Below are positions 1 to 8,168 of a DNA stretch of 64,000 nucleotides, piece after piece (the first letter of the stretch is position 1; every line of letters starts with the position of its first letter). The translations under genes were made by a program, and so were the position numbers. Origin of the DNA: Mycolicibacterium aurum (lineage in GTDB: Bacteria; Actinomycetota; Actinomycetes; Mycobacteriales; Mycobacteriaceae); the NCBI GenBank assembly GCA_900078775.1, contig LT549889.1, positions 310,001 to 374,000 on the forward strand, in the 5' to 3' direction. Below the pieces are notes generated by a model. The model was not told where the DNA came from. It searched no databases and worked only from the letters and a program-made list of their open reading frames with translations.

Positions 1-216
1 ACCGGCGTCGACCATTCGCTGCACCCGTTGGCGGACCGCGGCCTCGGACAGGCCGACCGCCTTGCCGATGCCGGCATAGGACCGCCTGCCATCCTGCTGC
101 AATTTCTCGATAATGGCTTTCGAGAGCTCGTCGAGCTGGAAGGCGGCACCGGGGCGCGAGTGGTTGATTCGCAGTGACACGGCGGACGCGCCGGGCTGGG
201 AATCCGGGTTCGACAT
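1..216 (-). CDS. Lrp/AsnC-family transcriptional regulator (partial, C-terminal part beyond window)
   Basis: Reading leftward from ATG at 216, 72 codons are visible before the window edge. After a disordered N-terminus comes LDELSKAIIEKLQQDGRRSY followed by AGIGKAVGLSEAAVRQRVQRM, the typical N-terminal winged helix-turn-helix of Lrp/AsnC regulators; the ligand-binding RAM domain would lie beyond base 1. It is divergent from the aldehyde dehydrogenase gene that begins about 100 bp away, so by context it probably controls that amine/amino-acid catabolic gene in response to a small-molecule effector. Family assignment is from the HTH only; the target is inference. Confidence 0.85.
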   Translation of the reverse strand, partial: MSNPDSQPGASAVSLRINHSRPGAAFQLDELSKAIIEKLQQDGRRSYAGIGKAVGLSEAAVRQRVQRMVDAG

Positions 217-316
217 GTGTTGATTGTGCACGGAATCAGTCGTTATGGGCAACCATTTGTATGAAATCAGGGGTTTGAGGTGCCGTAGATCGGCGGAATG
301 CGTAGCCTTGGTTGCC

Positions 317-1801
317 GTGAGTGCGCATCAAGTAGCCAGTAGCTGGATCAATGGGGCCTTCGTCTCCACGACCGGCCCATCGTTCGACGTGATCAACCCG
401 GCCACCGGCACGGTGGCCGCCACCTACACACTGGCCACGCCGGCCGACGTCGACGCCGCGGTCGCGGCGGCGCGGGCCGCGCAGCCGGGATGGGCCGCCG
501 CGACGCCGGTGGACCGGGCCGGGGTGCTGGCCAAACTGGCCGAGCTGATGGAGGCCGAGGCCGACACCTTCATCGCCGAGGAGGTCGCCCAGTGCGGTAA
601 GCCGGTGCGGCTGGCGACCGAGTTCGACGTCCCCGGCAGCATCGACAACATCGCGTTCTTCGCGGGCGCGGCAAGGCATCTGGAGGGCAAGGCCAGCGCC
701 GAGTACTCGGCCGACCACACCTCCAGCATCCGGCGCGAGGCCGTCGGCGTCGTCGCCACCATCACGCCGTGGAACTACCCGCTGCAGATGGCGGTGTGGA
801 AGGTCATCCCGGCGCTGGCCGCCGGCTGTGCGGTGGTCATCAAGCCCGCCGAGATCACCCCGCTGACCACGCTGACCCTGGCCCGCATCGCCAAGGCCGC
901 CGGACTGCCCGACGGTGTGCTCAACGTCGTCACCGGCTCGGGCGCCGACGTCGGCACCGCGCTGGCCGGCCACCCGGACGTCGACGTGGTGACCTTCACC
1001 GGGTCCACCGGGGTGGGCCGCAAGGTGATGGCCGCGGCTTCCGTGCACGGCCACCGCACCCAGCTCGAACTGGGCGGTAAGGCGCCGTTCGTGGTGTTCG
1101 ACGACGCGGATCTGGACGCCGCGATCCAGGGTGCGGTCGCCGGCGCGCTGATCAACTCCGGGCAGGACTGCACCGCGGCCACCCGGGCGATCGTCGCGCA
1201 GTCGCTCTACGACGACTTCGTCGCCGGGGTCGGCGAGGTGATGAGCAAGATCGTCGTCGGCGACCCGCACGACAAGGACACCGACCTGGGCCCGCTGATC
1301 TCCTTCGCCCATCGGGAGAAGGTGGCGGCCATGGTGTCTCGCGCCCCCGATCAGGGCGGGCGCATCGTCACCGGCGGGGTGGCACCGGACCTGCCGGGCG
1401 CGTTCTTCCGTCCCACCCTCATCGCCGACGTGTCCGAGGACTCCGAGATCTACCGCGACGAGATCTTCGGCCCGGTGCTGACGGTTCGGCCGTGCACCGA
1501 CGACGATGATGCGCTACGGCAGGCCAATGACACGGTCTACGGCCTGGCCGCCTCGGCCTGGACCCGCGATGTGTACCGCGCGCAGCGGGCCTCCCGGGAG
1601 ATCAACGCCGGCTGTGTGTGGATCAACGACCACATCCCGATCATCTCGGAGATGCCGCACGGTGGTGTCGGCGCCTCGGGCTTCGGTAAAGACATGAGTC
1701 AGTACAGCTTCGAGGAGTACCTGACCATCAAGCACGTGATGAGTGACATCACCGGGGTGGCCGAGAAGGACTGGCACCGGACGATCTTCACCAAGCGGTA
1801 G
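317..1801 (+). CDS. Gamma-aminobutyraldehyde dehydrogenase-type NAD(P)-dependent aldehyde dehydrogenase
   Basis: A 494-residue aldehyde dehydrogenase oxidising an aldehyde to its acid with NAD(P). The GTG at 317 is chosen because it gives the usual family length (VSAHQVASSWINGAF); an upstream in-frame start at 224 would add 31 residues without similarity to the family. Visible motifs are TITPWNYPLQMAVWK, the cofactor loop VTFTGSTGVG, the general-base Glu251 in ELGGKAP and the nucleophile Cys285 in NSGQDCTA. The GQDCTAATR context and the C-terminal INDHIPIISEMPHGG are typical of PatD-like aminobutyraldehyde dehydrogenases of putrescine/GABA breakdown rather than betaine aldehyde enzymes. The divergent Lrp-type gene supports a role in amine catabolism. 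Substrate is inferred from family motifs. Confidence 0.85.
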   Translation: MSAHQVASSWINGAFVSTTGPSFDVINPATGTVAATYTLATPADVDAAVAAARAAQPGWAAATPVDRAGVLAKLAELMEAEADTFIAEEVAQCGKPVRLATEFDVPGSIDNIAFFAGAARHLEGKASAEYSADHTSSIRREAVGVVATITPWNYPLQMAVWKVIPALAAGCAVVIKPAEITPLTTLTLARIAKAAGLPDGVLNVVTGSGADVGTALAGHPDVDVVTFTGSTGVGRKVMAAASVHGHRTQLELGGKAPFVVFDDADLDAAIQGAVAGALINSGQDCTAATRAIVAQSLYDDFVAGVGEVMSKIVVGDPHDKDTDLGPLISFAHREKVAAMVSRAPDQGGRIVTGGVAPDLPGAFFRPTLIADVSEDSEIYRDEIFGPVLTVRPCTDDDDALRQANDTVYGLAASAWTRDVYRAQRASREINAGCVWINDHIPIISEMPHGGVGASGFGKDMSQYSFEEYLTIKHVMSDITGVAEKDWHRTIFTKR

Positions 1802-1806
1802 GCGGT

Positions 1807-1855
1807 GATTTGTGGAGTTTCAGCCGTAACCCTTACGGCTAGAACTCCACAAATC
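1807..1855. terminator. Long palindrome (terminator/attenuator-like hairpin), family member 1
   Basis: Two 23-base arms (1807-1829 and 1833-1855) pair at 21 positions around a CCC loop; the outer 13 bp GATTTGTGGAGTT/AACTCCACAAATC are perfect. It begins 5 bp after the aldehyde dehydrogenase stop and ends 21 bp before the sigma factor ATG, so it could end transcription of the first gene and insulate the second. The same core recurs after add at 12129-12162. There is no U-tract, as is usual in mycobacteria. Confidence 0.7.
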
Positions 1856-1863
1856 GCAGGTTC

Positions 1864-1869
1864 TACACT
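1864..1869 (+). promoter_or_regulatory. Candidate -10 element for a leaderless sigma factor mRNA
   Basis: TACACT fits the mycobacterial TANNNT -10 pattern and ends 7 nt before ATG 1877. No Shine-Dalgarno sequence is visible in front of that ATG, so transcription may start at the start codon itself. Pattern-based inference only. Confidence 0.4.
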
Positions 1870-1876
1870 CGGTTTC

Positions 1877-2776
1877 ATGACCGCGAGCGCCCGCGCCGAC
1901 GAGTTCGAGGCACTGCGCCCGCACCTGCTCGCGGTCGGCTACCGGCTCACCGGGACCTACGCCGACGCCGAGGACATCGTCCAAGAGGCCTGGCTGCGGT
2001 GGCGCAGCGCCCACGACGAGATCGTCGACCTGCGCGCCTGGTTGACCACGGTGGTCAGCCGGCTCGGGCTGGACCGGCTGCGCTCGGCGGCTCATCGGCG
2101 CGAAACCTATGTGGGGCAGTGGCTTCCCGAACCGGTGGTCACCGGCTTCGACGACGCTGACCCGTTGCGGGCCGTCGTCGCCGATGAAGACGCCAGATTC
2201 GTCGTGATGGTGCTGCTGGAACGGCTCACCCCGGATCAGCGGGTGGCCTTCGTCCTGCACGACGGCTTCGGGGTGCCGTTCACCGACATCGCGGAGGTGC
2301 TCGGCGTCAGCGCCGCCGGCGCCCGCCAGCTCGCGTCACGGGCGCGGCGCGCCGTGAACCACGCTCCGCCGGCGGCCGATGACCACACCCACGATGAGAT
2401 CGCCGGGCTGCTGATGGCCGCCCTCGCCGAGGGCGATATGGACGCCGCGGTCCGGTTGCTGCACCCGGACGTCACCTTCACCGGCGACTCCAACCGCCAA
2501 GCGCCGACGGCTGCGCGCGTTATCCACGGCCCCGACAAGGTGGCGCGTTTCCTGTTCGGGCTGGCGAACAAGTACGGGCCGAATTGGCTGGCGGGCAGCC
2601 AGCTCGCGCTGATCAACGGCCAGCTCGGCGTCTACACCCCGGGCGCGCCGGCCGGCGACGGCTACCCGGAACTGATGCCGCGCATCACCGCGATGACCGT
2701 CCGGGACGGATTGGTCTGCGCGGTATGGGATATCGCCAATCCGGACAAGTTCACCGCTTCTCCGCTGCGTCGGTGA
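1877..2776 (+). CDS. ECF41-group (SigJ-like) RNA polymerase sigma factor with C-terminal SnoaL-like domain
   Basis: This 299-residue protein directs RNA polymerase to a small dedicated regulon. Region sigma-2 lies at about residues 10-75 (GYRLTGTYADAEDIVQEAW), sigma-4 at about 110-165 (FGVPFTDIAEVLGVSAAGAR), followed by a SnoaL/NTF2-like extension to the C-terminus. That extension, ending in a NPDKF motif close to the NPDKL described for ECF41 sigma factors, replaces a separate anti-sigma factor and tunes activity. ATG 1877 is chosen because MTASARADEFEALRPHLL is the normal family N-terminus. Its 3' end overlaps by 26 bp the convergent carboxymuconolactone-decarboxylase-like gene, the classic ECF41 partner, whose promoter carries the ECF41 consensus. 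The group is clear; the inducing signal is unknown. Confidence 0.9.
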   Translation: MTASARADEFEALRPHLLAVGYRLTGTYADAEDIVQEAWLRWRSAHDEIVDLRAWLTTVVSRLGLDRLRSAAHRRETYVGQWLPEPVVTGFDDADPLRAVVADEDARFVVMVLLERLTPDQRVAFVLHDGFGVPFTDIAEVLGVSAAGARQLASRARRAVNHAPPAADDHTHDEIAGLLMAALAEGDMDAAVRLLHPDVTFTGDSNRQAPTAARVIHGPDKVARFLFGLANKYGPNWLAGSQLALINGQLGVYTPGAPAGDGYPELMPRITAMTVRDGLVCAVWDIANPDKFTASPLRR

Positions 2777-3344
2777 CGGCCCACGGAACCCGGCAGGCGT
2801 CCCCGGAGCTGAAGCCCTGCTCGGTGATGCCCAGCGCCGAGTACATCCGGGCCCGCATGTTCTCCACGCCGATCTGATAGGTCAGCTCGATGACGCCGTC
2901 GTCACCGAACCGGCGGCGCAGATCGGCGACCTGCTCGTCGGTCACCGTATGCGGGTCGGTGGTGACCGCGTCCGCGTAGGAGATCGCCGCACGCTCGTCG
3001 GCACTGAACAACGGCGAGGTCGGGTACTCATCGATGTGCTTGAGCCGGTCCACGTCCAGGCCGTCGAGCCGCTGCAGCATGGATCCGAAGTCGACACACC
3101 AGGAGCACCCGACGGTACGGGCGGTCCAGAACACCGCGAGTTCGCGGACGCTGGCGGGCAGGGTCTTGGACCCGGACTGCAGCAGCATCTCGTGCACGGC
3201 GTTGGCCATCAGCAACCGGGGATGCCGCGCGGCCACCGCGAACGGCTCGGGCACCTCACCGAATCGGCGCTTGGCGAAGCGGTACATCATCCGGGTGAGC
3301 GGGCCGGCTTGGCCGGGGGGCAAAGGCGCGATTCTCGTCTTCAT
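2751..3344 (-). CDS. Carboxymuconolactone decarboxylase/AhpD-like protein, ECF41 partner (COE)
   Basis: A 197-residue AhpD-like protein. The start ATG 3344 gives MKTRIAPLPPGQAGPLTRMM. A CxxC pair in the helix VGCSWCVDFGSML is the redox/catalytic signature of CMD/AhpD-fold proteins. In ECF41 systems the adjacent gene encodes a carboxymuconolactone decarboxylase, oxidoreductase or epimerase (COE) and is the main target of the sigma factor; that matches here, where the two genes converge and overlap by 26 bp. The upstream TGTCACA-N16-CGTC element lies only 8 nt before the ATG, so the mRNA should be leaderless. The enzymatic substrate cannot be told from sequence. Confidence 0.85.
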   Translation of the reverse strand: MKTRIAPLPPGQAGPLTRMMYRFAKRRFGEVPEPFAVAARHPRLLMANAVHEMLLQSGSKTLPASVRELAVFWTARTVGCSWCVDFGSMLQRLDGLDVDRLKHIDEYPTSPLFSADERAAISYADAVTTDPHTVTDEQVADLRRRFGDDGVIELTYQIGVENMRARMYSALGITEQGFSSGDACRVPWAVTDAAEKR

Positions 3345-3352
3345 ATCGGGTA

Positions 3353-3379
3353 GACGAGATGGCCCATCGGATTGTGACA
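3353..3379 (-). promoter_or_regulatory. ECF41-type promoter (TGTCACA-N16-CGTC)
   Basis: On the minus strand TGTCACA (3379-3373) is followed by exactly 16 bp and then CGTC (3356-3353). This equals the published ECF41 consensus as I recall it. It lies 8 nt upstream of the CMD-like ATG at 3344, in the 78-bp divergent gap with the exporter gene. It is the expected target of the sigma factor at 1877-2776. Confidence 0.8.
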
Positions 3380-3422
3380 GCAAAAACACTTCGAATCCTC
3401 CGGCGACGGGTAAAGAGGAAGG

Positions 3423-4532
3423 GTGACCGACCAGTTGCCCAGCCGAGGCGCGATATTCGGCAGTCATCTCCGCGCGGCGGCCACGGTGGCCGCGCAGTTC
3501 ATCGCGGTCGCCGCGGCGCTCTGGGTGCTGGCCTGGGTCCTCGGCCAGGCGTGGGTGATCATCCTGCCGGTCGCGTTGGCGGTGGTGATCGGCACCGTGT
3601 TGTGGCCGCCGGTGCGCTGGATGCGGGCCAAGGGGCTGCCGCCGGCGGCCGCGGCCCTGGTGATGCTGCTGATCGCGGCCGGGGTGATCGCCGCGATCAT
3701 CGCCGCCGTCGCCCCCGCTATCGTCGAGCAGTCCGCGGAGCTGGCCGAACAGGCAACCGCGGGGGTGGTGCAGGTGCGGGACTGGCTCGACGGCCCGCCG
3801 CTGAACATCAGTCAGGCCCAGCTCGATTCCGCGGTCGCCGCGATCACCGACGGACTCAACTCCAGCAGCAGCCAGATCGCCACCGGCGTGTTCACCGGCG
3901 TGGGTGCGGCGACGTCGGCGTTGGTCACGGTCTTCACCACCATCGTCGTGACGTTCTTTCTGCTCAAGGACGGCCCGCGGTTCATCCCGTGGCTGCGGCG
4001 CTCGGTCGGCAACCCGGCGGCACCGCACCTGGCCGAGGTGCTGCAGCGCATCTGGGCCAGCCTCGGGGGATTCATCCGCACCCAGGCCCTGGTGAGTTTC
4101 GTCGACGCCGCCCTGATCGGGATCGGACTGGTGATCCTGGGCGTGCCGCTGGCCTTCGCGCTGGCCATCATCACCTTCATCGGTGGGTTCGTGCCGATCG
4201 TCGGTGCGTTCGTCGCCGGTGGTCTGGCGGTCCTGATCGCGCTGGTCGCCAACGGTCCGGTCACGGCGCTGATCGTGCTTGGCATCATCGTCGCGGTGCA
4301 GCAGCTGGAGGGCAACGTGCTGCAACCGTGGCTGCAGTCCAGGTCCATGGAATTGCACGCGGTGGTCGTGCTGCTCGCGGTCATGCTGGGCGCGTCGGCG
4401 TTCGGAGTCGTCGGCGCGTTCCTGGCGGTGCCGGTGGCGGCGGCGTTGGCGGTGGTGCTGCGCTACTACGACGAGCAGGTGCAGGCGCTCACCGACGAAC
4501 GTGCGGGCGAGGGCGATATCACCGCGACCTGA
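3423..4532 (+). CDS. AI-2E/TqsA-family membrane transporter
   Basis: A 369-residue polytopic inner-membrane protein of the AI-2E transporter (UPF0118/PerM) family. Hydrophobic segments lie at about residues 20-60, 75-105, 150-185 and a C-terminal cluster from about 225 to 355. The family-typical stretch LKDGPRFIPWL and the QQLEGNVLQPWLQSRSMELH region are clear. GTG 3423 is selected because AAGAGGAAGG sits just upstream as a ribosome binding site. Family members are proposed to export small molecules such as autoinducer-2 or to act in osmotic/ion exchange; the substrate here is unknown. It is divergent from the ECF41 target gene. Confidence 0.85.
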   Translation: MTDQLPSRGAIFGSHLRAAATVAAQFIAVAAALWVLAWVLGQAWVIILPVALAVVIGTVLWPPVRWMRAKGLPPAAAALVMLLIAAGVIAAIIAAVAPAIVEQSAELAEQATAGVVQVRDWLDGPPLNISQAQLDSAVAAITDGLNSSSSQIATGVFTGVGAATSALVTVFTTIVVTFFLLKDGPRFIPWLRRSVGNPAAPHLAEVLQRIWASLGGFIRTQALVSFVDAALIGIGLVILGVPLAFALAIITFIGGFVPIVGAFVAGGLAVLIALVANGPVTALIVLGIIVAVQQLEGNVLQPWLQSRSMELHAVVVLLAVMLGASAFGVVGAFLAVPVAAALAVVLRYYDEQVQALTDERAGEGDITAT

Positions 4533-4645
4533 CACACCTAGAGTGCCGAGTGTCGCCCTGGGTGCGAGATATCGTCGGTTTTCGCTACAGGAGCCAACGC
4601 TCGTATAGGTGGAACCGGACGAGTTGTCCGTGCGTCTGAAAGGGT

Positions 4646-5509
4646 ATGGCGTTTCTGGGCTCCGAGGCGTTGGCCGCAGACGCGTTGAATCGCTACCAAC
4701 TGCGGACGAGATACGACGCGCTCTACCGCAACGTCTACGTCCCACGCGGCGCGGTACTGACGCCGAGAGACAAGGCGGTGGCCGCGTGGTTATGGTCCGG
4801 GCGCCGCGGTGTGGCGGCCGGTTTGTCTGCCGCGGCGTTGCATGGTTCGAAGTGGATTGAAGCCAAGCATCCGGCGGAACTCATCCAGGACAGCCGTTCC
4901 GGGCCTGTGGGGATTGTCATCCACAGCGACAAGCTCTGGCCGGACGAAGTGACGGTTGTCCGAGGTGTGCCTGCGACATCGCTTGCGCGTACCGCGTTCG
5001 ACCTCGGACGGCGAATGGGCAACGGCGAAGAAGGCGTCATCGAGGCAGTCATCCGTGTGGACGCGATGCTGCAGGCGACCGCCTTGAAGATGAATGGACT
5101 CGACCCACTTCTGCTGCGTCACAAGGGAGTACGGGGAATATGCCAGCTGCGCCGGGTACTCGATCTAGCCGACGACGGAGCCGAGTCGCCCCAGGAAACC
5201 CGGTTGCGCCTGCTGCTGACCTGGGCAGGCTTGCGGCCCTCGCATACGCAGATCAACGTCTACGACGGGTACGCCTTGGTGGGTCGACTCGACATGGGGT
5301 ACCCGGAATGGAAGGTCGGCGTGCAGTACGACGGTGCGCAGCACTGGGAAGATCCGCGACAACGCGCGCTCGACATCGAACAGGACGTCGCCTACCGCGA
5401 CCTGGGCTGGCGGATCGTGCGGGTCGGCGCCGATCTGATCCGGAACCGGCAGGCCACCATCATCCGGCGAGTTCGGGCCGAACTCAGGGCCGCGGGTGCA
5501 CCCTGCTGA
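4646..5509 (+). CDS. AbiEi-like/DUF559 endonuclease-fold protein
   Basis: A 287-residue protein without a signal peptide. The N-terminal half (YRNVYVPRGAVLTPRDKAVA, GVAAGLSAAALHG) resembles the AbiEi-type antitoxin domain found in many mycobacterial proteins. The C-terminal half carries a DUF559/Vsr-like PD-(D/E)XK nuclease-fold signature: SPQETRLRLLLTWAGL, then GRLDMGYPEWKVGVQYDGAQ and HW. The usual Glu of the EYDG motif is Gln here (VQYDG), so catalysis is uncertain. Such genes are common, multicopy and of unproven function in mycobacteria; no toxin partner is adjacent. ATG 4646 is the only well-placed start. Confidence 0.75.
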   Translation: MAFLGSEALAADALNRYQLRTRYDALYRNVYVPRGAVLTPRDKAVAAWLWSGRRGVAAGLSAAALHGSKWIEAKHPAELIQDSRSGPVGIVIHSDKLWPDEVTVVRGVPATSLARTAFDLGRRMGNGEEGVIEAVIRVDAMLQATALKMNGLDPLLLRHKGVRGICQLRRVLDLADDGAESPQETRLRLLLTWAGLRPSHTQINVYDGYALVGRLDMGYPEWKVGVQYDGAQHWEDPRQRALDIEQDVAYRDLGWRIVRVGADLIRNRQATIIRRVRAELRAAGAPC

Positions 5510-5511
5510 AA

Positions 5512-5568
5512 CGAGTGTTGGCTTGTGTTCCAGATCCGGGCGGATCTTGGTACACAAGCCAACACTCG
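5512..5568. terminator. Bidirectional terminator hairpin between convergent DUF559 gene and sdhB
   Basis: CGAGTGTTGGCTTGTGT pairs perfectly with ACACAAGCCAACACTCG (17 bp), and the stem extends inward through GATCCG/CGGATC with small bulges. It sits 2 bp after the stop of the upstream plus-strand gene and 15 bp beyond the sdhB stop, fitting a shared terminator. Confidence 0.75.
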
Positions 5569-5583
5569 ATGCAAAGAAAGGGC

Positions 5584-6366
5584 TCAGCGCGCGAACATCA
5601 GGGCGCGCTTGACCTCCTGGATCGCCTGGGTCACCTGGATGCCGCGGGGGCAGGCCTCGGTGCAGTTGAAGGTGGTGCGGCAGCGCCACACCCCGTCGAC
5701 CTCGTTGAGGATGTCCAGGCGCTCCGCGGCGCCCTCGTCACGCGAATCGAAGATGAACCGGTGCGCGTTGACGATCGCGGCGGGACCGAAGTAGGACCCC
5801 TCGCTCCAGTACACCGGGCAGCTCGTGGTGCAGCAGGCGCACAGGATGCACTTGGTGGTGTCGTCGTAGCGGGCCCGGTCGGTCGCGCTCTGGATGCGCT
5901 CCTTGGTGGGCGCATTGCCGCTGGTGATCAGGAACGGCTTCACGGCGCGGTAGGCGTCGAAGAACGGCTCCATGTTCACCACGAGATCCTTCTCCACGGG
6001 CAGGCCGCGGATCGGCTCGATGGTGATGGTCAGCTGCTTTGAGGCCTTCTTGGGCAGCAGATCGCGCATCAGCACCTTGCACGCGAGCCGGTTGACACCG
6101 TTGATCCGCATGGCATCCGAGCCGCACACACCGTGCGCGCAGGACCGCCGGAAGGTCAGGGTGCCGTCCAGGTACCACTTCACGTAGTGCAGCAGGTTGA
6201 GCAGCCGGTCGCTGGGCAGGCACGGCACGCGGAAGCTCTGGTAGCCGGCGTCGTCCGGGCTGTCCGGGTTGAACCGGGCGATCTTCAGGGTGACCATCAC
6301 CGCGCCGTCCGGCACGGGGGGCAGCTCCGGCCCGCCGGCCGCGGGCTTCTCGAGAACGCTTGTCAT
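5584..6366 (-). CDS. sdhB: Succinate dehydrogenase iron-sulfur subunit
   Basis: A 260-residue SdhB carrying electrons from FAD to quinone through three Fe-S clusters. The plant-ferredoxin-type domain holds SCAHGVCGSDAMRINGVNRL with further C at ACKVL; the C-terminal domain holds CILCACCTTSCP (4Fe-4S) and CTEACPRGIQV (3Fe-4S/4Fe-4S). It is the last gene of sdhCDAB, 2 bp after sdhA. By synteny (next to cdd-deoA-add) it corresponds to the Rv3316-Rv3319 type operon. It acts at the cytoplasmic face of the membrane in the TCA cycle and respiratory chain. Confidence 0.97.
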   Translation of the reverse strand: MTSVLEKPAAGGPELPPVPDGAVMVTLKIARFNPDSPDDAGYQSFRVPCLPSDRLLNLLHYVKWYLDGTLTFRRSCAHGVCGSDAMRINGVNRLACKVLMRDLLPKKASKQLTITIEPIRGLPVEKDLVVNMEPFFDAYRAVKPFLITSGNAPTKERIQSATDRARYDDTTKCILCACCTTSCPVYWSEGSYFGPAAIVNAHRFIFDSRDEGAAERLDILNEVDGVWRCRTTFNCTEACPRGIQVTQAIQEVKRALMFAR

Positions 6367-6368
6367 GT

Positions 6369-8123
6369 CTAGTACTTCCGTTCCATCGGCTCGTACCGGG
6401 TCTGGACCACGGGCTTGTAGTCCAGCCGGATATCGCTCAGCAGATCGGTGCCCTCTTTGTAGGCCATCGTGTGGCGCATGTAGTTGGTGTCATCGCGGTC
6501 CGGGTAATCCTCACGCGCGTGGCCGCCGCGGGATTCCTTACGGTTGAGCGCACCGACGACGGTGACCTCGGCCAGCTCCAGCAGGAAGCCCAGCTCGATG
6601 GCCTCCAGCAGGTCGCTGTTGTAGCGCTTGCCCTTGTCCTGCACCGTGATTCGCGCGTAACGCTCCTTGAGTGCATGGATGTCGCTCAACGCCTGCTTCA
6701 GCGTCTCCTCGGTGCGGAACACCGCCGCGTTGTTGTCCATGGACTGCTGCAGCTGGGTGCGGATGTCTGCCACCCGCTCGTTGCCGTGATCGGACAGGAT
6801 GTCGCCGACCCAGTTGACCACCATGCCGGCCGGGTTCTCCGGCAGGTCGACGTGGTTGTGGTTGAGCGCGTACTCGGCGGCCGCGATACCGGCGCGGCGA
6901 CCGAACACGTTGATGTCCAGCAGCGAGTTGGTGCCCAGCCGGTTGGAGCCGTGCACCGACACGCAGGCGCACTCGCCGGCTGCGTACAGGCCGGGCACGA
7001 CATTGTTGTTGTCGCGCAGCACCTGTCCGTTGACGTTGGTCGGAATGCCGCCCATCACGTAGTGGCAGGTCGGGTACACCGGCACCAGCTCGGTCACCGG
7101 GTCCACACCCAGGTAGGTGCGGGCGAACTCGGTGATGTCGGGCAGCTTGGCTTCCAGCACGTCCTCGCCGAGGTGGCGCACGTCGATGTAGACGTAGTCC
7201 TTGTTCGGTCCGGCGCCACGGCCTTCGAGCACCTCGAGCACCATCGAGCGGGCGACGATGTCACGCGGGGCCAGGTCGACGATGGTCGGTGCGTAACGCT
7301 CCATGAAGCGCTCGCCCTCACCGTTGAGCAGACGACCGCCCTCGCCGCGGACGGCCTCGGAGATCAGGATGCCCAGGCCGGCCAGGCCTGTCGGGTGGAA
7401 CTGGTGGAACTCCATGTCTTCCAGGGGAAGCCCCTTGCGGAAGACGATGCCCAGGCCGTCACCGGTCAGGGTGTGCGCGTTCGACGTGGTCTTGTACATC
7501 CGGCCGGAACCACCGGTGGCGAAGACGATCGACTTGGCGTGGAAGACGTGGATGTCGCCGGTCGCCAGCTCGTAGGCGATGACACCGGTGGCCACCGGCC
7601 CCGATGCGGTCTCGGTCAGCGTGATGTCGAGCGCGTAGAACTCGTTGAAGAACTCCACGTCATGCTTGACGCAGTTTTGGTACAGCGTCTGCAGGATCAT
7701 GTGACCGGTGCGGTCGGCGGCGTAGCAGGCGCGGCGCACCGGGGCCTTGCCGTGGTCGCGGGTGTGCCCGCCGAACCGGCGCTGGTCGATGCGGCCCTCG
7801 GGGGTGCGGTTGAACGGCATCCCCATCTTCTCCAGGTCATAGACCGCGTCGATGGCCTCTTTGCACATGATCTCGACGGCGTCCTGGTCGGCGAGATAGT
7901 CGCCACCCTTGACGGTGTCGAAGGTGTGCCATTCCCAGTTGTCGTCCTCGACGTTGGCCAGGGCGGCGCACATGCCGCCCTGCGCCGCGCCGGTGTGCGA
8001 GCGGGTCGGGTACAGCTTGGTCAGCACCGCGGTGCGAGCCCGGGGACCGGCCTCGACCGCCGCGCGCATGCCCGCGCCGCCGGCGCCGACGATGACGACG
8101 TCGTAACGATGTTCCTGAATCAT
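6369..8123 (-). CDS. sdhA: Succinate dehydrogenase flavoprotein subunit
   Basis: The 584-residue SdhA oxidises succinate to fumarate using covalently bound FAD. Visible are the dinucleotide fold VVIVGAGGAGMRAAVEAG, the flavinylation His in RSHTGAAQGGM, and the active-site stretch GRIDQRRFGGHTRDHGKAPV with its catalytic Arg/His residues. Length matches the family. It is co-transcribed with sdhC, sdhD and sdhB; the 45-bp gap to sdhD contains a copy of a short GC-rich dispersed repeat (8137-8158). Confidence 0.97.
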   Translation of the reverse strand: MIQEHRYDVVIVGAGGAGMRAAVEAGPRARTAVLTKLYPTRSHTGAAQGGMCAALANVEDDNWEWHTFDTVKGGDYLADQDAVEIMCKEAIDAVYDLEKMGMPFNRTPEGRIDQRRFGGHTRDHGKAPVRRACYAADRTGHMILQTLYQNCVKHDVEFFNEFYALDITLTETASGPVATGVIAYELATGDIHVFHAKSIVFATGGSGRMYKTTSNAHTLTGDGLGIVFRKGLPLEDMEFHQFHPTGLAGLGILISEAVRGEGGRLLNGEGERFMERYAPTIVDLAPRDIVARSMVLEVLEGRGAGPNKDYVYIDVRHLGEDVLEAKLPDITEFARTYLGVDPVTELVPVYPTCHYVMGGIPTNVNGQVLRDNNNVVPGLYAAGECACVSVHGSNRLGTNSLLDINVFGRRAGIAAAEYALNHNHVDLPENPAGMVVNWVGDILSDHGNERVADIRTQLQQSMDNNAAVFRTEETLKQALSDIHALKERYARITVQDKGKRYNSDLLEAIELGFLLELAEVTVVGALNRKESRGGHAREDYPDRDDTNYMRHTMAYKEGTDLLSDIRLDYKPVVQTRYEPMERKY

Positions 8124-8136
8124 GCTTAGTCCTTTA

Positions 8137-8158
8137 TTTCCCGTCGCTGCGCTCGCCC
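8137..8158 (-). repeat. Short dispersed GC-rich repeat, copy A
   Basis: TTTCCCGTCGCTGCGCTCGC plus CC lies between sdhD and sdhA. It matches copy B (32357-32380) and copy C (58097-58120) in all but one or two positions. It leaves reading frames intact here because it is intergenic. Confidence 0.6.
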
Positions 8159-8168
8159 AGGGTGCCGA

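Noticed and set aside
224..316. Upstream start at 224 for the aldehyde dehydrogenase
   Set aside because: The extra 31 residues are unlike the family and lie within the probable divergent control region with the Lrp-type gene.
236..1312. Long minus-strand frame over the aldehyde dehydrogenase and similar antisense frames over sdhA, lhr, pmmB and others
   Set aside because: Arg/Gly/His-rich translations typical of the antisense of high-GC genes; the opposite strand holds clear family motifs.
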